From Chloroflexota bacterium (GTDB lineage: Bacteria; Chloroflexota; Limnocylindria; Limnocylindrales; CSP1-4), in NCBI GenBank assembly GCA_021802585.1, contig JAJZRQ010000019.1, positions 1 through 40,530 of the forward strand: a DNA stretch of 40,530 nucleotides, read 5' to 3'. The translations under genes and the position numbers were made by a program. Positions within the stretch are counted from its first letter, which is position 1; each line of letters opens with the position of its first letter. Below the pieces are notes generated by a model. It ran no database searches and was not told the origin of the DNA. It saw nothing but the letters and a program-made list of their open reading frames with translations. Shown piece by piece: positions 24,450 to 31,741 of the stretch.

Positions 24450-25082
24450 CTAGCGCCCGGCCCAGACTTCCGCGGCGGACCGCAGAAGGAGATGCGAGGA
24501 CGTCGCGCCGGGATCCTGGTGACCGGCCGACCGCTCGCCGAGGTAGCTCGCCCGGCCCTTGCGGGCGACGAGCGGCACCGTGGCGAGCATCCCCTGCTCC
24601 GCCCCGTCGGCCATCCGGGTGATCGCGTCGCTGACGGACGCGCCGTCGGCGATCGCGGCCCGGAGGGCGTCGCGGGCGGGGATGAGGGCATCGACCATCG
24701 TCTTGTCCCCGGGCTCGGCCTTCCCGATCCGGAGGACCCCGCCGAGGCCCGTCTCGAAGGCCGTGGCGAACTCCTCCAGGGTGAGGGCCTCCTTCCCGGT
24801 GACGGCGCCTCCCATCTGCATGAAGAACATCCCGTAGAGCGGGCCGCTGGCCCCGCCGACCGTCGACACGAGGGTCGTGCCGACGGTCTTGAGGGCGGCG
24901 CCGATGTCGGGGCTCGCGAGACCGTCGAGCTTGCCGACCACGGCCGTGAAGCCGCGATCCATGTTGATCCCGTGATCGGCGTCGCCGATCGCCGAGTCGA
25001 GCTCGGTGAGGTACGCCTTGTTCGCCGTCACGGCGGCGGCGAAGCGGCGGACCCAGGCAAGGATGTCGTCGTACGAGATCAT
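24450..25082 (-). CDS. dhaL: Dihydroxyacetone kinase subunit DhaL (first copy)
   Basis: ADP-binding subunit that transfers phosphate from its bound nucleotide to dihydroxyacetone on DhaK. 210 residues from ATG 25080-25082, with GGAG six nt upstream; a TTG 12 nt earlier is possible but worse. Mg-ADP ligands are in [18 protein letters not shown] (Asp34, Asp36, His37). [20 protein letters not shown] is the nucleotide-capping loop. [13 protein letters not shown] and [20 protein letters not shown] follow. It sits 48 bp downstream of dhaK and is the copy expected to work with it. Confidence 0.95.
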   Translation of the reverse strand: MISYDDILAWVRRFAAAVTANKAYLTELDSAIGDADHGINMDRGFTAVVGKLDGLASPDIGAALKTVGTTLVSTVGGASGPLYGMFFMQMGGAVTGKEALTLEEFATAFETGLGGVLRIGKAEPGDKTMVDALIPARDALRAAIADGASVSDAITRMADGAEQGMLATVPLVARKGRASYLGERSAGHQDPGATSSHLLLRSAAEVWAGR

Positions 25083-25130
25083 CGGCGGCTCCAATCCCGC
25101 GCTACGGGCAGTGGCGGGGCGACGCCCAGC

Positions 25131-26129
25131 TCAGCGTCCCCAGCGGAGCCCCGGCGTGTGGACCGGCGCATCCCAGTGCTTCGTGAGCTCGTCGTCGAGG
25201 CGCAGGAGCGTGATCGAGCAACCAGCCATCTCGAGCGACGTGATGTAGTTGCCGATGAGGTTCCGGGCGATCGTGATCCCCCGGGCGTCGAGGATCTTCT
25301 TCAGCTCGTTGAAGATCACGTACAGCTCGATGAGGGGCGTCCCGCCCATCCCGTTGACGAAGGCGAGGACCTTGTCGCCCGCCTTGAACGGGAGGTCGTC
25401 GAGGATCGGCGTGGCGAGCATGGCCGTGATCTCGGCGGCCGAAGCGAGCTTCATCCGGGTCCGTCCCGGCTCGCCGTGGATGCCGATCCCGATCTCCATC
25501 TCGTCGTCGCCGAGCTCGAACGTCGGCTTGCCGGCGGCCGGGACCGTGCAGCTCGTCAGGGCCATCCCCATGGAGCGGACGTTGTCCTGGACCTTCTGGC
25601 AGAGCGCCGTCACCGTCGCGAGATCGGCGCCCGCCTCGGCGGCGGCTCCCACGATCTTCTCGGCGAGGACGGTCCCTCCGACGCCGCGGCGGCCCGCGGT
25701 GTACAGCGAGTCCTTGACCGCGACGTCGTCCGCGATGACGACGCTCGTGACCTCGATCCCCTCGGCCCGCGCCATCTCGGCGGCGAGCTCGAAGTTCATG
25801 ATGTCGCCGGTGTAGTTCTTGACGATGTGCAGGACGCCGGCGCCGCCGTCGACCGCCTTGGTCGCGGCGAGCATCTGGTCCGGCACCGGCGAGGTGAAGA
25901 CGGCGCCGGGGCAGGCGGCGTCGAGCATGCCCATGCCGACGAAACCGCCGTGCATCGGCTCGTGGCCGCTGCCGCCACCCGAGATGACGCCGACCTTCCC
26001 CTTCTTCGGGGCGTCGGCCCGCACGACGACGTTCGGCTCGATGACGCGGACGAGGTCCGCGTGCGCCGCCGCGACGCCGGCGAGCTCGTCGTCGACAACC
26101 GACTCGGGGGCGTTGATGAGCTTCTTCAT
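25131..26129 (-). CDS. dhaK: Dihydroxyacetone kinase subunit DhaK
   Basis: Binds dihydroxyacetone covalently and presents it to DhaL for phosphorylation. 332 residues from ATG 26127-26129, preceded by GGAGGAACGG. The covalent hemiaminal His is in [13 protein letters not shown] (His218, the same number as in E. coli). Catalytic His56 (GGGSGHEP) and Asp109 (YTGD) are also kept. The protein has the typical PTS-type length without an attached DhaL domain, so the kinase is PEP-dependent and needs DhaM and HPr-EI. In E. coli DhaK also represses the regulator DhaR; no dhaR is present here. Confidence 0.97.
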   Translation of the reverse strand: MKKLINAPESVVDDELAGVAAAHADLVRVIEPNVVVRADAPKKGKVGVISGGGSGHEPMHGGFVGMGMLDAACPGAVFTSPVPDQMLAATKAVDGGAGVLHIVKNYTGDIMNFELAAEMARAEGIEVTSVVIADDVAVKDSLYTAGRRGVGGTVLAEKIVGAAAEAGADLATVTALCQKVQDNVRSMGMALTSCTVPAAGKPTFELGDDEMEIGIGIHGEPGRTRMKLASAAEITAMLATPILDDLPFKAGDKVLAFVNGMGGTPLIELYVIFNELKKILDARGITIARNLIGNYITSLEMAGCSITLLRLDDELTKHWDAPVHTPGLRWGR

Positions 26130-26185
26130 CCGTTCCTCCAGTGGCGCGCTATCGCCGGGTGCTCGGGAACGTGCCGGGGTGAGGT

Positions 26186-26222
26186 GCGCGCCGGCGGCGA
26201 GGCCGTCGGGCCGCCGGCGCGC
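26186..26222. terminator. Perfect 13-bp-stem hairpin between glpF and dhaK
   Basis: GCGCGCCGGCGGC (26186-26198) and GCCGCCGGCGCGC (26210-26222) are exact complements around an 11-nt loop, inside the 112-bp glpF-dhaK gap. No T tract follows on the minus strand. Like the palindrome after glpK, it may stabilise or partly attenuate the operon message so that GlpF exceeds the downstream enzymes. Confidence 0.65.
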
Positions 26223-26241
26223 GGTGCGTGCGATCCTTGGG

Positions 26242-27009
26242 TTACCCCAGGATCTTGGCGACGTAGTTGGTGATCAGGTAGTTGAAGGCGACCCAGCCGA
26301 GGGCGCCGCCGACGAGCGGACCGACGACCGGGATCCAGGCGTACTCCCAGTCCGAGCCGCCCTTGCCGGGGATCGGCAGGATCGCGTGCATGATCCGCGG
26401 CCCGAGGTCGCGGGCCGGGTTGATCGCGTACCCGGTCGTGGGGCCGAGCGAGAGGCCGATCACGAGGACGAGGAAGGCCCAGGCCAGGGCGCCGCCGATG
26501 GCGGGAGCGCCGCCGGCGAGGCTGAAGCCGATGAAGACCAGGGCGAACGTGCCGACGATCTCCGACACCAGGTTCCACAGAGGATTGCGGATCGCCGGAG
26601 CCGTGCAGAAGACCGCGAGCTTGAGGCCCTTGTCCTCCGTCTCCACCCAGTGCGGGTAGTAGTGGAGGAAGACGAGGAACGCGCCGATCATGGCGCCGAC
26701 GAACTGGCCGGCCCAATAGACGAGGAGGGAATCGACGCCGAACTTCCCGCCGTTCACCGCGCTGTCGAGGAAGACAGCGAGCGACACCGCGGGGTTGATG
26801 TGGGCTCCGCTGAACTGGCCGGCAACCGCGATGCCCGAGAACACCGCGAAGGCCCACGCAAAGGTGATGACGATCCAGCCGTTTGAGCCGCCGACCCCGG
26901 TGGTCATGTTCGCCTTGGTCTTGGCGAGCAGGACGCCAGCGACCACGCCGTCGCCGAGGAGGATCAGGATCATCGTCCCGAGGACCTCGGAGAGGAATTT
27001 CTCAGCCAT
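26242..27009 (-). CDS. glpF: Glycerol uptake facilitator (aquaglyceroporin GlpF)
   Basis: Channel for passive glycerol entry across the cytoplasmic membrane. 255 residues from ATG 27007-27009, with GGGAGAGAGC before it. Six transmembrane segments and two half-helices. The two selectivity motifs are [13 protein letters not shown] and [13 protein letters not shown]; the Asp after the second NPAR is the mark of glycerol channels rather than water channels. It has the long loop ([20 protein letters not shown]) between segments 3 and 4 seen in GlpF. First gene of the glycerol operon. Confidence 0.96.
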   Translation of the reverse strand: MAEKFLSEVLGTMILILLGDGVVAGVLLAKTKANMTTGVGGSNGWIVITFAWAFAVFSGIAVAGQFSGAHINPAVSLAVFLDSAVNGGKFGVDSLLVYWAGQFVGAMIGAFLVFLHYYPHWVETEDKGLKLAVFCTAPAIRNPLWNLVSEIVGTFALVFIGFSLAGGAPAIGGALAWAFLVLVIGLSLGPTTGYAINPARDLGPRIMHAILPIPGKGGSDWEYAWIPVVGPLVGGALGWVAFNYLITNYVAKILG

Positions 27010-27331
27010 GCTCTCTCCCTCTGGATTGAAGGAAGCGCGCCGTTCGCGCAGGGGCAACGCCACGTAACCGATCGAACCGAGAATCCGGCGAGCGAGCACC
27101 CGGCACGGGCTCGCCGGGCAGGGCACAGCGCGATCTGCTCGGGTGCGTCCCTCCCGTCGTGTCGCGGCCACGGCCTCTGGCCGCGCGACCGTCTGGGCGC
27201 GGTCGGCGCACGGTGCCCGCCGGCACCGTTGCGGATGAGGGTACGTCCGGTGACGGGACGGAAACGTCAAGACATTGTCGAGATTCGCCCCCCGCCCCCG
27301 GATGCCGGCCGCGGCGCCCGGCCAGCCGCGG
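27010..27331 (-). promoter_or_regulatory. Structured leader and promoter region of the glycerol operon
   Basis: This 322-bp stretch between the second dhaL and glpF holds no recognisable gene. On the minus strand a TTGACG (27270-27265) is a possible -35, with a weak TACCCT (27243-27238) at a poor 21-bp spacing. Between it and glpF lie three inverted repeats with perfect arms: ACGGTGCC/GGCACCGT (27210-27229), CGCGGCCA/TGGCCGCG (27163-27185) and CCGGCGAGC/GCTCGCCGG (27085-27117). A transcript from this promoter would have a leader of about 220 nt with three hairpins. No known riboswitch core was recognised. Confidence 0.45.
27263..27276. promoter_or_regulatory. Candidate operator over the glpF -35 box
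   Basis: AACGTCAAGACATT is a 14-bp palindrome with one mismatch that covers the TTGACG hexamer. It directly abuts a perfect 9-bp palindrome GACATTGTC (27271-27279). Its position would let a dimeric regulator, for example the response regulator encoded nearby, control the glycerol operon. Site identified by eye; binding is inference. Confidence 0.35.
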
Positions 27332-28015
27332 TCAGCCGGCCGCGGCGTCGGCGAGGGCGCGGACGAGGAGGGCGCTCGAGGCCGCACCGGGGTCGAGGTG
27401 CCCGATCGAGCGCTCCCCGAGGTAGCTCGCCCGGCCCTTCGTGGCAAGGAGGGGGATCGTCGCGAGGGCGCCGGCCTCCGCCGCGGCCGCGGCGGAGGCG
27501 CAGGCGACGGCGAGCGGGGCGCCGGCGGCCACCGCGGCGCCGAGCGCGTCGCGCGCCGGGACGAGCGCGTCGAGCATCGTCTTCTGCCCCGGGGCCGCGC
27601 GCCCGAGGGCCGTGATCGCCGCGACGGCCGCCGCGAACGCCGCGGCCGTCCGTTCCTCGCGAGATGGTCTGGCGGTTCGCGCGCCCCCCGGCTCGCCCGG
27701 CACCACCTGCCCTCCCCCGTCGAGGGCGGCGAGGACCGCGCCCGCCCGCTGGAGCCCCCGGCCGTAGAGCGCCCCGCTCGCCCCGCCGACGGTGCCGATG
27801 AGCGCGCGGCCCGCGCCGTCGAGCGCGAGCGCCGGGGGCTCGACGGGACACGCGCCCGCGTCGAGGCGCCGGAGGAGCTCCCGGAAGCCCCGGTCGAGGT
27901 TGATCCCGTGGTCCCCGTCGCCGATCGCGGCGTCGAGATCGGTGAGGCGCTCCCGTTCGGCGGCGACGCGCGCGGCGGCGAGGCGCAGCCAGCGCTCGAC
28001 GAGCTCGTCCGTCAC
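27332..28015 (-). CDS. dhaL: Dihydroxyacetone kinase subunit DhaL (second copy)
   Basis: 227 residues from GTG 28013-28015, overlapping the stop of the adjoining dhaM by GTGA. The Mg-nucleotide motif is complete: LDAAIGDGDHGINLDRGF. TVGGASGALYGRGL and the C-terminal [17 protein letters not shown] are kept. The usual GDKT reads GQKTMLDALVPA. It also has a Gly/Arg-rich insertion (GGGQVVPGEPGGARTARP) absent from the first copy. It has no own DhaK, so it either shares the operon's DhaK or acts on another ketose or as a regulator. Overall Ala/Arg richness is higher than in the first copy, suggesting relaxed constraint. Confidence 0.9.
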   Translation of the reverse strand: MTDELVERWLRLAAARVAAERERLTDLDAAIGDGDHGINLDRGFRELLRRLDAGACPVEPPALALDGAGRALIGTVGGASGALYGRGLQRAGAVLAALDGGGQVVPGEPGGARTARPSREERTAAAFAAAVAAITALGRAAPGQKTMLDALVPARDALGAAVAAGAPLAVACASAAAAAEAGALATIPLLATKGRASYLGERSIGHLDPGAASSALLVRALADAAAG

Positions 28016-28440
28016 GCGGCGCCGCCGGCGAGCCAGTCGGGCGGGAGCTTCGGCGCCGTCCGCTCGGCGTCGGCGGCGGCGCGCACCGCCTCGCGGGACG
28101 CCCCGCCGGCCGCCTCCACCGCCGCCCGCACCGCCCCCTCGACGAGCGGGCCCTCGCTCACGACGACGAAGGCGCGCTCCGCACGGTCCAGCTCCTCGAG
28201 CGCGATCTCGAGGGCCATCGCCGCGCTCCCCAGGTCGAGGAGGACGACGATGCCGTCGCCGCCGGCCGCGGCGAGGCCGGCCCGGAGCGCGTCGCGGATG
28301 CCGGGCGCGCTCGTGCCGAGGCCCCCGACGAGCGTCCCGCCAGCGGTCGCCACGCGAACCGCGGGCGCGGCCTGGCCGACCATCTCGCGGAGGGCACGGA
28401 GGAGCGCGGGGCTGTGACCGACGAGCACCAGCGCAACCAT
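28012..28440 (-). CDS. dhaM: DhaM EIIA domain protein (second copy)
   Basis: 142 residues from ATG 28438-28440. The phospho-acceptor is in VALVLVGHSPALL (His9). Family features IVVLLDLGSAAMALEIALEEL and VVSEGPLVEGAVRAA are present. GTSAPGIRDAL replaces the more usual GTDA. It overlaps the second dhaL and diverges from the third dhaL-like gene across 72 bp. Phosphate would come from the single HPr-EI fusion encoded about 10 kb downstream on the same strand. Confidence 0.88.
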   Translation of the reverse strand: MVALVLVGHSPALLRALREMVGQAAPAVRVATAGGTLVGGLGTSAPGIRDALRAGLAAAGGDGIVVLLDLGSAAMALEIALEELDRAERAFVVVSEGPLVEGAVRAAVEAAGGASREAVRAAADAERTAPKLPPDWLAGGAA

Positions 28441-28496
28441 GGCGTCCGCTCCCGCGACCCGAGCCGAGACGGCCCACGGGGCCGTCGCCGCCGCCG

Positions 28497-28502
28497 TAGA
28501 CT
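28497..28502 (+). promoter_or_regulatory. Candidate -10 element (TAGACT) for the dhaL-like/kinase/regulator operon
   Basis: TAGACT ends 10 nt before the ATG at 28513, giving a leader of only a few nucleotides and no room for a ribosome-binding site. An 8-bp hairpin GACGGCCC/GGGCCGTC (28468-28486) sits just upstream in the divergent intergenic region. No good -35 is seen. Confidence 0.4.
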
Positions 28503-28512
28503 CTGGCGGCCG

Positions 28513-29226
28513 ATGCAGAGGATAGGGTCCCCGGCGTCCCGTCCGCGCGTCGCCGCGGCGAGTCCCGACGCGGCGGCGCTCGCCGCGCCCCACGTCGTGG
28601 CGTTCGTCGAGCGCGCCGCGCTCGTCCTCCGGCGCCACGAGGCGCTCCTCGACCGCCTCGACGCGGCCCTCGGCGACGGCGACCACGGCACGAACATGGC
28701 GATCGGGTTCGCCGCCGCCGTCCCGGTCGCGCGGCACGGGATCGCGGAGCGGCCGGACGACGTCGGAGAGCTCCTCCGCGCCCTCGGCCACAGCCTCGTC
28801 GCGAACGTGGGGGGGGCGAGCGGCCCGCTCTACGGGACCGCCTTCATCGAGGCCGGGTTCGCGCTCGTCGGGCGTCCGAGCGCGGGGCCCGCGGAGCTCG
28901 CCGCCGCCCTCGAGGCCGGGCGTGACGGCCTCGCCCGACGCGGCCGCTGCGCGGTCGGCGACAAGACGATCCTCGACGCGCTCGACCCGGCCTGCCGGGC
29001 CCTTCGCGCCGGTGCCGAGGCCCGCCTCCCCCTCCTCGACTGCGTCGCCGCGGCCGCGGTCGCCGCAGGGGTCGGGATGCGGGGCACGATTCCGCTCGTG
29101 GCGCGGCGCGGCCTCGCCCTCCGCCTCGGCGAGCGATCGCGCGGCCACCGCGACCCCGGCGCGGTGTCGTGCTTCCTCCTCCTCGGGGCGATGGCCCGGG
29201 CCGTCGCCGGCGAGACCGTCGGGTGA
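28513..29226 (+). CDS. DhaL-like protein (third copy), co-translated with a histidine kinase
   Basis: 237 residues from ATG 28513. It has the full nucleotide-binding set: [45 protein letters not shown] and LGERSRGHRDPGA. It begins with an extra 25-residue segment not found in the other copies. In the DhaL family the bound ADP/ATP state signals kinase activity, and in E. coli DhaL-ADP activates DhaR. Here the stop codon overlaps the start of a histidine kinase (GTGA), so the two are made together. A sensing role in a two-component system is inferred from context; a catalytic role as a third kinase subunit remains possible. Confidence 0.85.
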   Translation: MQRIGSPASRPRVAAASPDAAALAAPHVVAFVERAALVLRRHEALLDRLDAALGDGDHGTNMAIGFAAAVPVARHGIAERPDDVGELLRALGHSLVANVGGASGPLYGTAFIEAGFALVGRPSAGPAELAAALEAGRDGLARRGRCAVGDKTILDALDPACRALRAGAEARLPLLDCVAAAAVAAGVGMRGTIPLVARRGLALRLGERSRGHRDPGAVSCFLLLGAMARAVAGETVG

Positions 29227-30980
29227 GCGCCACCCGGCCCCCCCGGCAGGCCCCGGCCGCCGCGTGGCCCGGCACGACGCGCGCCGGCGCGGCCCCGCGC
29301 GCGGCGGAGCTCGAGGCCCGGGTCCGCGACCTCGAGGCCGAGCGGCGGCGGATCTTCGAGGATGCCCAGCGCGAGGCGGACGCGATGTTCGCCCAGTACC
29401 AGCTGAGCCAGCTCCTCGCGGCGGGCGGGAGCGTCGACGAGCTCGCTGCGGCCGTCCTCGCCGAGGTCGCCCGGGCCGTGGGCGCCGGGCGGGCGGCACT
29501 CTGGCTCGCGGATCCCGGCGCGGCCGCGCTCGACCTCGTGGCGACGTTCCCCGGCGGGGCGGCCGGGCCCGTCGGCCGCGGCCCGGCGACCGTCCCCCGG
29601 CGGCTCCCCGACGCCGCGGCCGCCCGGACGTGGGCCGACGCCGGCGGGTGGGCCGGCACGACGCTCCCCAACGATCGCCCCGTCGGCGGCGAGGTCGCCG
29701 CGCCCCGACCGGCCGGCGCCGTCGGTTACCTCGCCGTCCGCGGCGACGCCGTCCCGCTCGAGCCCGGCCACGCCCGCTACCTCGCCTCGGTCCGCCTTGA
29801 GCTCGCGGTCACCCTTCGGGCGGCCCAGCTCCGCGCGTCGCTCGCCCACGAGCAGGCGACCCTCGCGGCAATCCTCGAGGGCGCGACCGACGCGATCGTC
29901 GCCGTCGACGCCGGCCGCCGCGTCGTCCGCCTCAACGTCGCCGCGGCGACGCTCGTCGGCGCGTCCGCGGCGGTCGGCACCGGGATGCGCTGCGCCGACT
30001 ACCTCGGCTGCGCCCGGCCTCCCGACGACCGGAGCGGGTCGCCCGCCGCGATGCGCGAGGCGCCGGCCGAGCTCCTCTGCGGGGCCCGCTGCCCGTTCGC
30101 CGAGGTCCTCGATTCGGGCCGCCCGATCGCCGGCCGGGAGATCGCCGTCCGCCACCGGGACGGCGTCGTCGTCCCCGTCGTCGCGACCGTCTCACGGATG
30201 CCCGTGCCGGACGGCGGCGCGGTCGCGGTCCTCCGCGACCTGCGCTCGGCGCGCTCGCTCGACGAGGCGAAGGCGAGCTTCGTCGCCGCCGTCTCCCACG
30301 AGCTCCGGACGCCGCTCGCCCTCATCGACGGCTACACCCAGAGCCTCCTCCACCTCGACCTCGACGCGGCGACCGCGCGCCGCCACCTCGAGCGGATCGC
30401 GGCGGCCGCCCAGCGCCTCGCCGGCCTCGTCGACGACATCATCGACGTCGGGCAGCTCGAGAGCGACGCCCTCGTCCTCCGCCGCACGCCCGTCGCGATC
30501 GACGGCCTCCTCCGGGCGTTCCTCGCCGAGCGGGCCGAGGGAGCCGACGCGCCCCGCATCGCCCTCGTCGTCCCCCGCGGCCTCCCCCGGGTCGACGTGG
30601 ACGCCACCCGGATCCGGCAGGTCCTCGAGAACCTCGTGGGGAACGCCGAGAAGCACGCCGGGCGCGCCGCCCCGATCGACGTGCGGGCCCGACGGCAGGA
30701 CGAGGCCACCGTCGTCGTGACCGTCGCCGACGGGGGGCGCGGGATCGCGGCGGAGGATCGCGACCACGTCTTCGAGCGGTTCTTCCGCGGCCTCAGCGTC
30801 CGCGAGTCGCGGGTGCCGGGGAGCGGCCTCGGGCTCTACCTGTGCCGGCGGATCGTCGAGGCCCACGGCGGCTGGATCCGCCTCGACGCCACGACGAAGG
30901 GCACCTCGATCTCGATGGGCCTTCCCGTGGCGGCGGTCGCCGGGGGCGCCCCGGCCCGACCGCCGGGACAGCCGCGGTGA
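29223..30980 (+). CDS. Soluble GAF-PAS sensor histidine kinase
   Basis: 585 residues from GTG 29223. No transmembrane segment or signal peptide, so cytoplasmic. Order: coiled coil (about 25-60), GAF-like domain (about 60-210), PAS domain (about 215-350), HisKA with phospho-acceptor His359 (VSHELRTPLALIDGYTQSLL), and HATPase with N box NLVGNAEKHA, DGGRGIAAEDRDHVFERFF and GSGLGLYLCRRIVEAHGG. The PAS domain holds four cysteines (Cys257, Cys263, Cys286, Cys290; MRCADYLGC and LLCGARCPF), a possible metal or redox site. It overlaps both the upstream DhaL-like gene and the downstream response regulator gene, so all three are translationally coupled. Confidence 0.93.
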   Translation: MSATRPPRQAPAAAWPGTTRAGAAPRAAELEARVRDLEAERRRIFEDAQREADAMFAQYQLSQLLAAGGSVDELAAAVLAEVARAVGAGRAALWLADPGAAALDLVATFPGGAAGPVGRGPATVPRRLPDAAAARTWADAGGWAGTTLPNDRPVGGEVAAPRPAGAVGYLAVRGDAVPLEPGHARYLASVRLELAVTLRAAQLRASLAHEQATLAAILEGATDAIVAVDAGRRVVRLNVAAATLVGASAAVGTGMRCADYLGCARPPDDRSGSPAAMREAPAELLCGARCPFAEVLDSGRPIAGREIAVRHRDGVVVPVVATVSRMPVPDGGAVAVLRDLRSARSLDEAKASFVAAVSHELRTPLALIDGYTQSLLHLDLDAATARRHLERIAAAAQRLAGLVDDIIDVGQLESDALVLRRTPVAIDGLLRAFLAERAEGADAPRIALVVPRGLPRVDVDATRIRQVLENLVGNAEKHAGRAAPIDVRARRQDEATVVVTVADGGRGIAAEDRDHVFERFFRGLSVRESRVPGSGLGLYLCRRIVEAHGGWIRLDATTKGTSISMGLPVAAVAGGAPARPPGQPR

Positions 30981-31741
30981 GCGTGCGCGCTCCGGGCCCG
31001 ATCGCGGGCAACGGCGAGCGGATCCTCGTCGTCGAGGACGAGCCGGCGTTCGCCGAGCTCATCGCCCTGTGGCTCGAGCGGCACGGGTGGCAGCCACGGA
31101 TCGCGCCCGACGGCGCCCACGCCCTCCGCGCGGTCGAGGAGGACCCGCCCGACCTCATCGTCCTCGACCTGAGCCTCCCCCGCGTCGACGGCTGGCACGT
31201 CATGGAGCGGGTCCGCTCCCACAGCCTCGTCCCGATCATCGTCGTCACCGCGCGCGGCTCCGAGGCCGACAAGGTGCGGGGCCTCGCGACGGGCGCCGAC
31301 GACTACGTCACGAAGCCCCTCAGCTTCCCCGAGCTCGTCGCCCGGGTGGCGGCCGCGCTCCGCCGGGCGCGGGGCGGGCCGGTCGCGAACGGCGACGCGG
31401 CGACGATCGACCTGCCCGGGATCCGGATCGACGGCCAGGGCCACCGCGTGGAGGTCGACGGGCTCGCCGTCCACCTCACGCCGACCGAGTACCGCCTCCT
31501 CCGCCACCTCGCGGCCCGCCCCGGGGCGCTCGTCGCCCGCGGCGAGCTCCTCGTCGCAGTCTGGGGCAGCGGCTACCGCGAGGACCATCACCTCCTGCGG
31601 GTCGCGATCCGCAATCTCCGGGCGAAGCTTGCGGCGACGGCCCCCGGCCGCCGCTTCATCGAGACCGAGTACGGCCTCGGCTACCGGTTCGCGGCGGGGG
31701 GCGAGCCGGGCGAGGCGGACGGGGCCGCGTCCGACGGCTGA
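30977..31741 (+). CDS. OmpR/PhoB-family response regulator
   Basis: 254 residues from GTG 30977, overlapping the kinase stop by GTGA. The receiver domain has the acidic pair Glu20-Asp21 (VVEDEPAF), phospho-acceptor Asp64 (LIVLDLSLPRVDG), Thr91 and Lys113 (DDYVTKPL). The C-terminal winged helix contains LTPTEYRLLRHLAARPG and recognition region VRVAIRNLRAKL-type sequence, with FIETEYGLGYRF at the end, close to KdpE in layout. It should bind tandem or inverted DNA repeats. Likely targets are the divergent dhaM-dhaL pair and the glycerol operon (inference). Its last 61 bp overlap the 3' end of mfd on the other strand. Confidence 0.95.
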   Translation: MSVRAPGPIAGNGERILVVEDEPAFAELIALWLERHGWQPRIAPDGAHALRAVEEDPPDLIVLDLSLPRVDGWHVMERVRSHSLVPIIVVTARGSEADKVRGLATGADDYVTKPLSFPELVARVAAALRRARGGPVANGDAATIDLPGIRIDGQGHRVEVDGLAVHLTPTEYRLLRHLAARPGALVARGELLVAVWGSGYREDHHLLRVAIRNLRAKLAATAPGRRFIETEYGLGYRFAAGGEPGEADGAASDG

